Shown: one piece after another, positions 32,918 through 41,018 of the stretch
How positions within the stretch are numbered: the first letter of the stretch is position 1
Layout: each line of letters opens with the position of its first letter
Source of the DNA: Halodesulfovibrio aestuarii DSM 17919 = ATCC 29578
Lineage (GTDB): Bacteria; Desulfobacterota; Desulfovibrionia; Desulfovibrionales; Desulfovibrionaceae
Length of the DNA stretch: 64,000 bases
Assembly: GCF_000384815.1 (NCBI RefSeq)
Contig: NZ_ARQF01000020.1
Location: forward strand, 186,001 to 250,000
Reading direction: 5' to 3'
Position numbers and translations under genes: made by a program
The notes under the pieces: generated by a model
The model's input: only the letters and a program-made list of their open reading frames with translations
Databases searched by the model: none
Told to the model about the DNA's origin: nothing

Positions 32918-34384
32918 ATGCACACTGAACCAAAGCAATACATCCTCATTGCTGTAACTGACTCAGCAATGGCAGCACAGCTGAAGGAAGGCGTTGAGAC
33001 TGCTAGTGGAAAACCCTGTCTTATAGCTAGCACCTCATCAGAAGCCTACGCTTTTGCAGCGCGTTATAGTGAGCAACTGCCTTTGGCGATTCTAGATACG
33101 GCGCTTAGCGGCATAACAGAAAGTTTATTTTATGTGACAGCAGAACAATGTATTCCCACCCTGCTTATTACAGACAATTATACTGAAGCGTGCGCTTCTT
33201 GCTCTTTGTCCCCTACTATTATCGATATAATCATCAAAAGTAGCGATACAGTAGTCAACGTTGTGGAAACAGTACAACGATTGCACAGAAATCAGGACAC
33301 GAATGTACTCATTGTCGAAAGTTCAGCCTCCATCCGGCACTACCTCTCGTATATTATTTCCAATTACATGCTGAATCCCAAAACAGCCAAGTCCGGCAAT
33401 GAAGCCATTACCTTGCTAGAAAAACAACAATACCCACTTATCCTGATTGATGCGCACCTTACAGATATGACAGGCATAGACCTCACCCGCATAATACGCA
33501 AAACACATCCTCCCGAACACACATCCATTATCGGAATATCCGGCAATACAGACCTGTATATTTCAGCCATGTTTCTAAAAAGCGGTGCAAGTGACTTTCT
33601 TAATAAACCATTCAAAAAGGAAGAACTCTATTGCCGCATGATACAAAATTTAAAAATGACGGAGCTACTTACGTATCTGGAACAACTGAATACGCTAAAA
33701 AATAAAATGCTCGGCATGGCTGCCCATGATCTGGTCAGCCCGATTACAGGCATACAAGGACTCGCCACCATCCTTAAAGAGGGATATGCAGGTGAAGTAA
33801 CTTCTCAACAAAAAGAAGTTGCACAGGCAATCTACGCTGCCAGCGATGACATGCTTACACTTGTTACTGACATTCTGGAGGTATCAACAATCGAAAGCGG
33901 GCACCTGTCCATCAATAAAGAGTCTATCCAATTAAATGAGATTGTCGCTCATAGAGTAGGTCTGGCAGAATTATCTTCAGCTAGGAAGTCAGTAACACTG
34001 GAGCAACACCTTACCCCTTTGGATAATATATACGGAGACCCGAAACGTATTGGCCAGCTACTCGACAATTTGCTATCCAACGCCATAAAATTTTCTAATC
34101 CGAAAACAACAATCCAAATCAGCACTCAAAAAACTGATGACGCAATTCAGCTTATTGTAAAAGACGAAGGTCCTGGAATCGCTGAAGAAGAAATCGAAAA
34201 ACTTTTCACCCCTTTCACTAAGGGAACAGCCTTACCAACTGGAAACGAGCCTAGCCACGGGCTTGGCTTACACATAGTAAAGCGTATTGCTAGTGCCCAT
34301 AATTGTAGTGTAGATGTAGCAAGTTCACTGGGCAAGGGCACGAAATTCACCATCAGCTTTCCGTTACAGGCTGCTCCAAAATAA
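32918..34384 (+). CDS. Hybrid receiver-histidine kinase
   Basis: 488 residues. Two receiver-like domains: the first (8-125) is degenerate, with ILDTALSG at the Asp site; the second (133-245) has LILIDAHLTDMTG and LNKPF. A kinase core follows: H-box MAAHDLVSPITG, N-box LLDNLLSNAIKFS, G-boxes DEGPGIAEEE and HGLGLHIVKR. No membrane helix, so it is cytosolic. The start is uncertain (TTG 32903 or ATG 32918); neither has a clear ribosome-binding site. Confidence 0.88.
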   Translation: MHTEPKQYILIAVTDSAMAAQLKEGVETASGKPCLIASTSSEAYAFAARYSEQLPLAILDTALSGITESLFYVTAEQCIPTLLITDNYTEACASCSLSPTIIDIIIKSSDTVVNVVETVQRLHRNQDTNVLIVESSASIRHYLSYIISNYMLNPKTAKSGNEAITLLEKQQYPLILIDAHLTDMTGIDLTRIIRKTHPPEHTSIIGISGNTDLYISAMFLKSGASDFLNKPFKKEELYCRMIQNLKMTELLTYLEQLNTLKNKMLGMAAHDLVSPITGIQGLATILKEGYAGEVTSQQKEVAQAIYAASDDMLTLVTDILEVSTIESGHLSINKESIQLNEIVAHRVGLAELSSARKSVTLEQHLTPLDNIYGDPKRIGQLLDNLLSNAIKFSNPKTTIQISTQKTDDAIQLIVKDEGPGIAEEEIEKLFTPFTKGTALPTGNEPSHGLGLHIVKRIASAHNCSVDVASSLGKGTKFTISFPLQAAPK

Positions 34385-34403
34385 CTTTTTCCTCTCACAT
34401 AAT

Positions 34404-35375
34404 ATGATAGAAAATCTCTCAACTGCGACTGTTCCAAAGACGTTAAATAATACACGCCTTGACGCTGCCCTTTCTATATTTCTTCCTGAATCCGGTCTCC
34501 GTATCCGCAGAAGAATCTTTGAAACTCACACAGTCCTCGTTAACGGTGTCCCCCGCTCAAAAGGACATACGGTATTAACCGGCGACCAAATTATTCTTGT
34601 AGAAAAAATTGTTCCAGAAAGTATGGCCCCAAAAAAAACAACTCAGAACAGCACTCCGGAAGACATTCCCTCTGAGCTAAAAGAGCAACTGTATATTGTA
34701 CATGAAGATGCTCACTTTGCAGCAATTTTCAAACCGGGCGGTCTGCACACCACAACCATTGCCGGAAAAAATACCCCAAGCCTTGAAGAAGAACTTCCGT
34801 CTCTTTTTTCCCAACAGTTCACAAGTGAAGACGAGCTGCCTATTTTAGTAAACAGACTCGATTGCCTGACATCCGGCATGGTCATGGCTGCAAAGTCACA
34901 AGCCGCCGCAGCCATGTTTAAAGAACTTGAAGACGCTGGTGCTATAGAAAAAATCTATATTCTTCTTGTACACGGTTCCGTTCCAGCCCCTCTGCTTGTC
35001 ACCAACAAGCTTGATATGGCAAAACGCAAAGTCACAAAAGTACTTCCAGAAACAAACCCAGATCCCTTACGACACACAACGTTTCTCCCGTTGCTGGAAA
35101 CCACAGTGCCGAATGATCCTTCCAGTTCTGCAACGCTCCTTATGGCTGCCATCAGTAAAGGGGCCCGTCACCAAATTCGTGCACACATTGCCTCTCAAGG
35201 CTTCCCGATTGTTGGAGACCCACTCTATGGCAATGTTGAAACACGTTTTGAAACGTCTCAAGACAAAACCATGTACCTACACCACTATCAGATTGAACTA
35301 GGTTCTTTCTCTGCAATGTGTCCCCCTGCATGGAAGACATGGGAACAGTGGAAACTCTCAATTCCAACTAAATAA
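34404..35375 (+). CDS. RluA-family RNA pseudouridine synthase
   Basis: 323 residues. An S4 RNA-binding domain (20-80, SGLRIRRRIFETHTVLVNG) and the RluA catalytic domain with NRLDCLTSGMVMAAKS (catalytic Asp) and ISKGARHQIRAHIASQGFPIVGDPLYG. The usual HRLD is NRLD here, which other RluA members tolerate. It isomerises uridine in rRNA or tRNA; the target is not known. Confidence 0.9.
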   Translation: MIENLSTATVPKTLNNTRLDAALSIFLPESGLRIRRRIFETHTVLVNGVPRSKGHTVLTGDQIILVEKIVPESMAPKKTTQNSTPEDIPSELKEQLYIVHEDAHFAAIFKPGGLHTTTIAGKNTPSLEEELPSLFSQQFTSEDELPILVNRLDCLTSGMVMAAKSQAAAAMFKELEDAGAIEKIYILLVHGSVPAPLLVTNKLDMAKRKVTKVLPETNPDPLRHTTFLPLLETTVPNDPSSSATLLMAAISKGARHQIRAHIASQGFPIVGDPLYGNVETRFETSQDKTMYLHHYQIELGSFSAMCPPAWKTWEQWKLSIPTK

Positions 35376-35415
35376 TCAGTGGATTGCGACAAAAAATATT
35401 TTTTTGCATTTTTTA

Positions 35416-35434
35416 ATTGAAAAAGATTTTCAAT
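35416..35434. promoter_or_regulatory. Fur-box-like 19-bp dyad upstream of flavodoxin
   Basis: ATTGAAAAAGATTTTCAAT, a 9-1-9 dyad with one mismatched pair next to the central base, 225 bases before the flavodoxin ATG. It resembles the TGAAAAT-N-ATTTTCA Fur sites of Desulfovibrio. Iron control of flavodoxin is well known. Confidence 0.55.
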
Positions 35435-35484
35435 TTCAATATAAAGAACTCAACACAAACATAGTTGGCAAAAAAACATGAAAT

Positions 35485-35535
35485 CACAGATTATTATTAC
35501 TCCTTCACAGATTATTATTACTCCTTCACAGATTA
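35485..35535. repeat. Tandem 21-bp repeat, 2.4 copies
   Basis: A 21-base unit starting CACAGATTATTATTACTC repeats exactly at 35485 and 35506; the third copy (35527) breaks after 9 bases. In the flavodoxin leader. Confidence 0.85.
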
Positions 35536-35611
35536 CCGGGCCGTCTCACCAAAGGCGGTCCGGCCTATCTAGATTACAGACCTACAACATATATACGGTC
35601 GACTGTAGATT

Positions 35612-35635
35612 GCTGTTGTATAGTAATACAACAGC
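35612..35635. promoter_or_regulatory. Perfect 10-bp inverted repeat before flavodoxin
   Basis: GCTGTTGTAT-AGTA-ATACAACAGC, ending 23 bases before the ATG and close to the ribosome-binding site. No T-run, so an operator or RNA hairpin is more likely than a terminator. Confidence 0.7.
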
Positions 35636-35658
35636 GTAACCAAACAGGAGACAATATT

Positions 35659-36111
35659 ATGGCATCAGTATTTATTGCATACGGCTCCACTACAGGTAAT
35701 ACCGCATATGTTGCAGAGAGTATCCAGCGTACCCTGAAACAAAACGGTCATGAAGTAACGATTGAAGATGTTGCAGACATCAACGTTGCCGAGCTTACCA
35801 AACCATATGACCTTTGCTGCCTTGGGTGCTCTACTTGGGGCGATGACGAAATCGAGTTACAGGATGACTTTATTCCCGTATTTGAAGAAATTGAAAATAT
35901 TGATCTTGCCGGTAAAAATATTGCCTGCTTTGGCTGCGGTGACAGCAGCTACGAATACTATTGTGGTGCGGTAGATGCCATTGAAGAAGCATGCAAAAAT
36001 GCAGGGGCTACCATCTTCACAGATTCACTTAAAATTGACGGTGACCCAAAATCCGAGCAGGCGGACATTGATGCGTGGGCACAAGACCTCATTGCAAAAC
36101 TAAACGCATAG
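35659..36111 (+). CDS. Flavodoxin
   Basis: 150 residues. FIAYGSTTGNTAYVAE is the FMN phosphate loop; CSTWGDDEIELQ and CFGCGDSSYEYYCGAVD are the two loops that hold the isoalloxazine ring, as in Desulfovibrio flavodoxin. It replaces ferredoxin as a low-potential carrier. AGGAG 8 bases before the ATG. Two very short frames and a terminator at 36533 follow, possibly on the same transcript. Confidence 0.95.
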   Translation: MASVFIAYGSTTGNTAYVAESIQRTLKQNGHEVTIEDVADINVAELTKPYDLCCLGCSTWGDDEIELQDDFIPVFEEIENIDLAGKNIACFGCGDSSYEYYCGAVDAIEEACKNAGATIFTDSLKIDGDPKSEQADIDAWAQDLIAKLNA

Positions 36112-36128
36112 TATGAAAAGGGTGCTTT

Positions 36129-36275
36129 ATGAATAAGTCACTAAGTATTAGCTCGTGTCACCATGCACAAACTATCCGCAACTTTTTTAAAAAAACGCGG
36201 ATAGTTAAAACAGAACCTCCTATCTCTTACTCAAATAAAAAGCCGAAACATGACGAATCAGAACAAAATGAATAA
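36129..36275 (+). CDS. Possible 48-residue protein of unknown function
   Basis: ATG 36129 to TAA 36275, preceded by AGGG 6 bases upstream and 17 bases after the flavodoxin stop. The product is basic and polar (SSCHHAQ at the start, then KKTR, KKPKHDESEQ) with no recognisable domain. Length and composition alone do not prove it is translated. Confidence 0.3.
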   Translation: MNKSLSISSCHHAQTIRNFFKKTRIVKTEPPISYSNKKPKHDESEQNE

Positions 36276-36310
36276 AAAAGGAGAACAGGTAGTACAGCCC
36301 CTGTTCTCCT
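36270..36310 (-). terminator. Hairpin, terminator-like on the minus strand
   Basis: AGGAGAACAGG (36279-36289) pairs exactly with 36300-36310. On the minus strand it is followed by T6; on the plus strand it would bury a GGAGA sequence before the next small frame. Confidence 0.5.
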
Positions 36311-36324
36311 GTAAGAGACATGGT

Positions 36325-36411
36325 ATGAACAAACGAAATATCATCGAAACAATTGTCTTTGCTTCCCTAGTGGTAGCCTTACAAATAGGAGCAGCTACTC
36401 TGATGATGTAG
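36325..36411 (+). CDS. Possible 28-residue single-helix membrane protein
   Basis: ATG 36325 to TAG 36411. The product is MNKRNIIETI followed by a hydrophobic run to the end, i.e. a basic start and one membrane helix, the usual build of bacterial small membrane proteins. The ribosome-binding site is weak (GAGA). A plus-strand terminator lies at 36533-36562. Confidence 0.35.
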   Translation: MNKRNIIETIVFASLVVALQIGAATLMM

Positions 36412-36532
36412 CAAAAAATACATAAAAATTTCACGCTGGACGTTGTCCCCAGTCAGAGTAGCTTCTGGTGCATTTAACTCGGTCTCTTCACTGACACGCA
36501 TCTGCTCTCTGACTACCTAATCCAGCATGACG

Positions 36533-36562
36533 GCACCCTTGCTCCGGCAAGGGTGCTTTTTT
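36533..36562 (+). terminator. Terminator of the flavodoxin transcript
   Basis: GCACCCTTG (36533-36541) pairs with CAAGGGTGC (36548-36556), followed by T6. Confidence 0.85.
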
Positions 36563-36587
36563 CGCATCAGTAAGACCTAGTGATAAT

Positions 36588-36626
36588 AAAAAAAAACAGG
36601 CTGTGGAAAAGCTCCACAGCCTGTTT
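36588..36626 (-). terminator. Terminator after the DUF456 gene
   Basis: AAACAGGCTGTGGA (36594-36607) pairs with 36613-36626; on the minus strand T9 follows. Confidence 0.88.
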
Positions 36627-36652
36627 CATTTTCTATGCATAAAACGAGCGCA

Positions 36653-37162
36653 TTAGCCCCAAATATACGACGCACCGTAGACAACGACGAACATACCGAT
36701 GCCGAATTTAATGCTCATCCCAAGGAACTTGCCATAGAAGGCACCTTTAGCTGCGGTCATAGATTCGTGCAAATCCCGACCATGCGCTATCTCAAAGATA
36801 AGACAACCAGCATATGCCCCCCCAAGAGCCCCGAACAAGGCGCCGAAGCCAAGAAAGAATGGAGCGCCGATAATAGCGCCGCACACAGCACCGATGATGC
36901 CACCCAAGTTCCCCTTTCTTGACCCGCCGTACTTTTTTGCCCCCATTAACTGAGAGATAAATTCCAAGGCTTCACCAAGCAGCACAAGTCCGCCGGTAGT
37001 CACAAAGAACATTGAATTCATATCCACAGCTTGCGCTGGATACATAAACTTCCACAAAACCAGTATACCCATAATCAAGAAATTTGCGGGCATACTCAAA
37101 AAATGAAGGCCGAGAAACGCGACCATCAGAGCTGTAAAAACAACTGCGAAAACTGTTTCCAC
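36653..37162 (-). CDS. DUF456 membrane protein
   Basis: 169 residues, GTG start at 37162 with AAGGA 7 bases upstream. Hydrophobic helices near 5-25, 30-50, 85-130 and 145-167; the centre is a glycine-zipper run (GNLGGIIGAVCGAIIGAPFF) typical of DUF456. Function is unknown. It follows the PaaK gene by 10 bases. Confidence 0.85.
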   Translation of the reverse strand: METVFAVVFTALMVAFLGLHFLSMPANFLIMGILVLWKFMYPAQAVDMNSMFFVTTGGLVLLGEALEFISQLMGAKKYGGSRKGNLGGIIGAVCGAIIGAPFFLGFGALFGALGGAYAGCLIFEIAHGRDLHESMTAAKGAFYGKFLGMSIKFGIGMFVVVYGASYIWG

Positions 37163-37172
37163 TCAGTATTCC

Positions 37173-38465
37173 TTATTCTCGTTTATCAACTACTCGTTGC
37201 GCTTTGCCTTCTGATTTCGGCAAACTGTTATGCTGAACAATTTCAACGCGCGGAGTAATAAGAATTTCGCTACACAGCCGTGAAGCAATTTTACGTTGCA
37301 GTCCCTGCAGGACACGCATGTCCTCAACAAAGTGTTCCTCTTTAATTTCCACTTTCACACGCAACTGGTCGATAAAATTCTCACGTTCAAGCTCAATCAC
37401 ATAATTCTCGCCAACTTCACTAAACTCCATAAGCACACGCTCTACCTGCATAGGGTAAATATTAACCCCTTTAATGATAAGCATATCATCTGCGCGGCCT
37501 AAAATTCGATCAATGCGTCTATGCTGTCTGCCACATGGGCACTCGTCTGTAATAAAACGGGTAAGGTCTCTAGTACGGTAACGGATAATCGGCATACCAG
37601 TACGACACAAAGTGGTCATAATAAGTTCACCAATTTCGCCATCAGCCACCGGTTCCAAGGTAACAGGGTCTACAATCTCTGGAAGAAATGCATCTTCCCA
37701 AATGTGCATACCGTGCTGTTCTGTACATTCAAAAGCAACACCGGGACCGTTCATTTCAGACAACCCGTACGAGTTGTAGGCCTTAACTCCAAGCAATTTT
37801 TCAATACGCTGGCGAGCCTCTTCCGTATGCGGTTCCGCACCTGTAACAACAATACCTAACGGTAACTCTTCCGGGGCCATCCCCATGTCACGCAGCGCTG
37901 CACCTAAATATAGGGCATAGGAAGGAATAATGTGCGCTGCATACGTATTAAAGTCCTTCATCAGCATAAACTGACGTTTTGTATTCCCCGGCCCTGATGG
38001 CATGGTGAGACACCCTAACCGCTCTGCACCGTAATGCAAACCAAGCCCGCCTGTGAACAGGCCATAACCTGTCATATTCTGGAAGACGTGCTCTGGACGC
38101 ACTCCAACCATATGCAAACAACGGGCAACAAGGTCAGACCAACTATCAAGATCACTCTGAGTGTAGTGAATAACGGTCGGAGAACCTGTTGTTCCGCTGG
38201 ATGCATGCATGCGCACAATATCTTTTCGCGGAACAGTATTCATTTTATCCGGATACTGGGCACGAAGATCATCTTTCGTTGTCACAGGCAGCTTACGTAC
38301 GTCGTCAACACTCTGAATAGAGTCAGGAGTAATACCCATTTCATCAAATCTGTTACAATAGATTGGAGCCTTACGAGCCTGAGCTATAGTTGCACGCAAA
38401 CGGGCAACCTGTGCCTGTTCGATTTCTTCCCGTGACCATCCTTCTGCCGGATCAAAGTATAACAT
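37173..38465 (-). CDS. paaK: Phenylacetate-CoA ligase family protein
   Basis: 430 residues. AMP-binding motif SSGTTGSPTVIHYT near 90-103, YGLSEMNGPG, and the C-terminal RADDMLIIKGVNIYP. These adenylate an aryl acid and form its CoA ester. In sulfate reducers such enzymes are often annotated for phenylacetate or indoleacetate formed by oxidation of aromatic amino acids. AAGGGG 7 bases before the ATG. Upstream is the DUF1786 gene (86 bases), downstream DUF456. Confidence 0.88.
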   Translation of the reverse strand: MLYFDPAEGWSREEIEQAQVARLRATIAQARKAPIYCNRFDEMGITPDSIQSVDDVRKLPVTTKDDLRAQYPDKMNTVPRKDIVRMHASSGTTGSPTVIHYTQSDLDSWSDLVARCLHMVGVRPEHVFQNMTGYGLFTGGLGLHYGAERLGCLTMPSGPGNTKRQFMLMKDFNTYAAHIIPSYALYLGAALRDMGMAPEELPLGIVVTGAEPHTEEARQRIEKLLGVKAYNSYGLSEMNGPGVAFECTEQHGMHIWEDAFLPEIVDPVTLEPVADGEIGELIMTTLCRTGMPIIRYRTRDLTRFITDECPCGRQHRRIDRILGRADDMLIIKGVNIYPMQVERVLMEFSEVGENYVIELERENFIDQLRVKVEIKEEHFVEDMRVLQGLQRKIASRLCSEILITPRVEIVQHNSLPKSEGKAQRVVDKRE

Positions 38466-38551
38466 TCAACAACCCCTTATTCTCTAGGTGAGTGGGGATT
38501 ATACGTAGCTAGCAAACGATGTCAATTTCGGCATTATCGAAATTCGATTTA

Positions 38552-39574
38552 CTACATATTCTGTAGTGCCTTAAGTAACCCAAAACATCCTGCAAGCATC
38601 ATATCACCACCCGGTGCAATCATTACCCCTTGCCCTTCCAAAATACCACGTTTTGGTCCAAGCAAGTATGTCGGAACAAACCCTTCGCCTTCATCCGGCA
38701 AATCAAGGTACATACACCCGTGCCCACCGGCATCACGTACCATTTCATCTGTTAACCAGCCACGCCGAAATTCTTTTAAATCGTGCAATAACGCGTCGTC
38801 AGACAACATTCCGGTGTGATGCTCATATACACCATAAATTTTTTCCTGATACACAAGAAACGCAGAGATATGGCTATTACCCACATTTACAACAGTAATA
38901 CCAGTACGCCAGCTGCGTTGCGCAACTTCCGGTGAATACAGTGCACCAAGTACCGCAGCAGAAGCACTGTCGGCCACACAACCACCGCCAGTAGCCTTCT
39001 GGATAGAAGCCAGTCTGGTAAGGGCTGCTGCTGGCTTTTTATACAATAAAGAATACGGATTTCCTTTGTGGCGAGTTAACAAGTCATGCCACATACGGAA
39101 CCGTCCGATTCTATTCCCCTCATCTTCGTGCACACCATGATCTTGAGCAGCTACAACAACTTCATCCGGACTAGATAAGCCTGCCATACCAAGATAAGCA
39201 TTCCACCAGCCGGCATTGTAGTCACAAAGTTCCACAGGTACGTAACCGGAAGGACAGCTGTCACAAATAGTAACACCGAGGGCTGCAACACGTTTCGGAT
39301 CGTCATTCAATGCATAGGCAGCCTCAGGATGAATAGCCACATGCAATCCGGCATCAAGATGCTTTTTCATTGCACCAAAGAAACCGCCGCCCATATTAGA
39401 GCCGAACATATAAATATCACTTCTAGTTTCAGTGAGCTCTACAATACGTTTTGCAACCATTTTAGCGGGAGATGGCAACACAAATTTACTGCAATTTTCA
39501 AGTTCCATATCATCCCGATAATACAAAACATCTTGAGTCCCGCTGCCAATATCAAGAAAAAGAGTCGATTTCAT
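38552..39574 (-). CDS. DUF1786 protein (ASKHA-like)
   Basis: 340 residues. FLDIGSGTQDVLYY at the N-terminus looks like a phosphate loop of the actin/Hsp70/sugar-kinase fold, and INVGNSHISAFLV-like VVNVGNSHISAFL near 235 a second one. The family (DUF1786, sometimes annotated as PFL-activating-like) has no proven function. GGAG 7 bases before the ATG. Confidence 0.8.
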   Translation of the reverse strand: MKSTLFLDIGSGTQDVLYYRDDMELENCSKFVLPSPAKMVAKRIVELTETRSDIYMFGSNMGGGFFGAMKKHLDAGLHVAIHPEAAYALNDDPKRVAALGVTICDSCPSGYVPVELCDYNAGWWNAYLGMAGLSSPDEVVVAAQDHGVHEDEGNRIGRFRMWHDLLTRHKGNPYSLLYKKPAAALTRLASIQKATGGGCVADSASAAVLGALYSPEVAQRSWRTGITVVNVGNSHISAFLVYQEKIYGVYEHHTGMLSDDALLHDLKEFRRGWLTDEMVRDAGGHGCMYLDLPDEGEGFVPTYLLGPKRGILEGQGVMIAPGGDMMLAGCFGLLKALQNM

Positions 39575-39835
39575 ATAAATGCTCCAGTGGAGTTATGTAG
39601 CTACAGATAGGTAATATTGCCTTGCAAAGGCTACATTTTTTCTAGGCTTGGTATGCAATATCATTCAGGTATCTAATTTTATGCATTACAAAAAGCCAGA
39701 ATTTTTGTTCGCACATAAAAATCTCTCGTTTGGAAAAGACTATAAACATACAAGTTAATCAACTAGATATGCCAACAACATGCTTTTCAAACTATAATTT
39801 CTCAATAAAAATACGGAAAAAACGCAAAAAAACGC

Positions 39836-39862
39836 TTGCCAAGCACCGTCGTTACGCATAAA
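39836..39862 (+). promoter_or_regulatory. tRNA-Leu cassette 1 promoter
   Basis: TTGCCA-N15-CATAAA, conserved with the same spacing in all three cassettes. Confidence 0.6.
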
Positions 39863-39933
39863 AGCTTTTCCGCGTTAAGGAACAACAACCTAGCGCAACC
39901 TCAGAGTGACGCACTAGCGAAGCTCATATAAGT

Positions 39934-40019
39934 GCCCAGGTGGTGGAATTGGTAGACACGCTATCTTGAGGGGGTAGTGGGCCACGCCCGTGGGAGTTCG
40001 AGTCTCCCCCTGGGCACCA
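39934..40019 (+). tRNA. tRNA-Leu(GAG), copy 1
   Basis: 86 bases with encoded CCA. Acceptor GCCCAGG/CCTGGGC, anticodon stem CTATC/GGTAG with loop TTGAGGG (anticodon GAG), long variable arm (class II), T-arm GGGAGTTCGAGTCTCCC. A ~70-base leader with a hairpin at 39872-39896 precedes it. Confidence 0.97.
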
Positions 40020-40029
40020 TGCACTTATG

Positions 40030-40062
40030 AAAAGATCATACGAAAGTATGATCTTTTTTTTT
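40030..40062 (+). terminator. tRNA-Leu cassette 1 terminator
   Basis: AAAGATCATAC-GAAA-GTATGATCTTT then T-run. The same hairpin follows all three copies. Confidence 0.93.
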
Positions 40063-40557
40063 GGGCTTCTTTTGAAACTATCTTTTTTTATTAAAAAATA
40101 TCTTCCTCTCTTTCGCTCCCCCCTTTTCGTTACCTTTTTTCGCTACGACCAACTAAAAAAATTCCATTTAAATTAAGTATGTTGAGACAACATACAAGAC
40201 TCATCTCTCTTTCATTTAAAAACATAATCACGAGAGATACTTCATTATTTAGAAGCGCCACACATTTGTAACCGCATACATTAATTAACAATCTATCTTG
40301 CAACGATAATAACTAATAAAAAACGATGTTTTTTCCACAATCAAAACAGCAAGTTAGTTTTTATACAACAGGAACAATTTTTTTGAAATAAAAGTAAAAA
40401 AAATGCAGGAAACGATTGACCAACCCGCCCATCGCATATATGGTTCTTTAATCGTATTTACATCGTGCTTCAATTGCCCTCGGGTTTGTAGCACACACGC
40501 CCCCAACAAAGTTTACTTTGTGGTGGGGGGACAATCCTTTCTTTGGAGTTTTTTGTT
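40063..40557 (+). other. 495-bp AT-rich leader region of the RRM gene
   Basis: No gene. The last part (40500-40530) folds as CCCCCA/ACAAAG with CTTTGT-GG-TGGGGG around a TTTA loop, a 12-bp helix with a GG bulge ending 15 bases before the ribosome-binding site. Confidence 0.5.
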
Positions 40558-40821
40558 TTGAATAAGAATATTTATGTTGGCAACCTTTCCTGGGGCTGTA
40601 CTGACCAAGACCTTCGCAACCTTTTTGCTGATTTCGGCGAAGTTGCATCTGCTCGTGTTATTGAAGACCGTGAAACTGGTCGTTCCCGTGGTTTTGGCTT
40701 CGTGGAAATGGATGCTAACGGCGCGACTCAGGCTATTGAAGCACTCAACGGCACCAGCTTCCAGGGCCGTGACCTTCGTGTAAACGAAGCACAGCCTCGT
40801 GAACGTCGCCCTCGCTACTAA
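40558..40821 (+). CDS. RRM-type RNA-binding protein, TTG start
   Basis: 87 residues, one RRM domain: RNP2 IYVGNL at 5-10 and RNP1 RGFGFVEM near 45-52, with a short Arg-rich tail (RERRPRY). I place the start at TTG 40558: GGAG 9 bases upstream, and the product then begins MNKNIYVGNLSW, as in related proteins. Such small RRM proteins bind single-stranded RNA and in several bacteria rise in the cold. A terminator follows. Confidence 0.93.
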   Translation: MNKNIYVGNLSWGCTDQDLRNLFADFGEVASARVIEDRETGRSRGFGFVEMDANGATQAIEALNGTSFQGRDLRVNEAQPRERRPRY

Positions 40822-40843
40822 GCGATTTTAGCTTCGACGATCA

Positions 40844-40872
40844 AAGCTCACCTTTAGGTGGGCTTTTTTTTT
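40844..40872 (+). terminator. Terminator after the RRM gene
   Basis: AAGCTCACC-TTTA-GGTGGGCTT then T-run (one G-T pair). Confidence 0.9.
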
Positions 40873-41018
40873 GGCCTTCCTTCAGAACAGCTTTCCTTCA
40901 ATCGCCATTACAATACATCCTGCATCGAACATTTTTTCTCTCTAAGCAAGAAAGTCACTACCAACCCAACAACATCAAGCATATTTCGAAACATTTTATT
41001 ATGGGTTGCCCTTAAGAC

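Noticed and set aside
35485-35535. Short repeat array as a CRISPR
   Set aside because: Only 2.4 head-to-tail copies with no spacers and no cas genes in the window.
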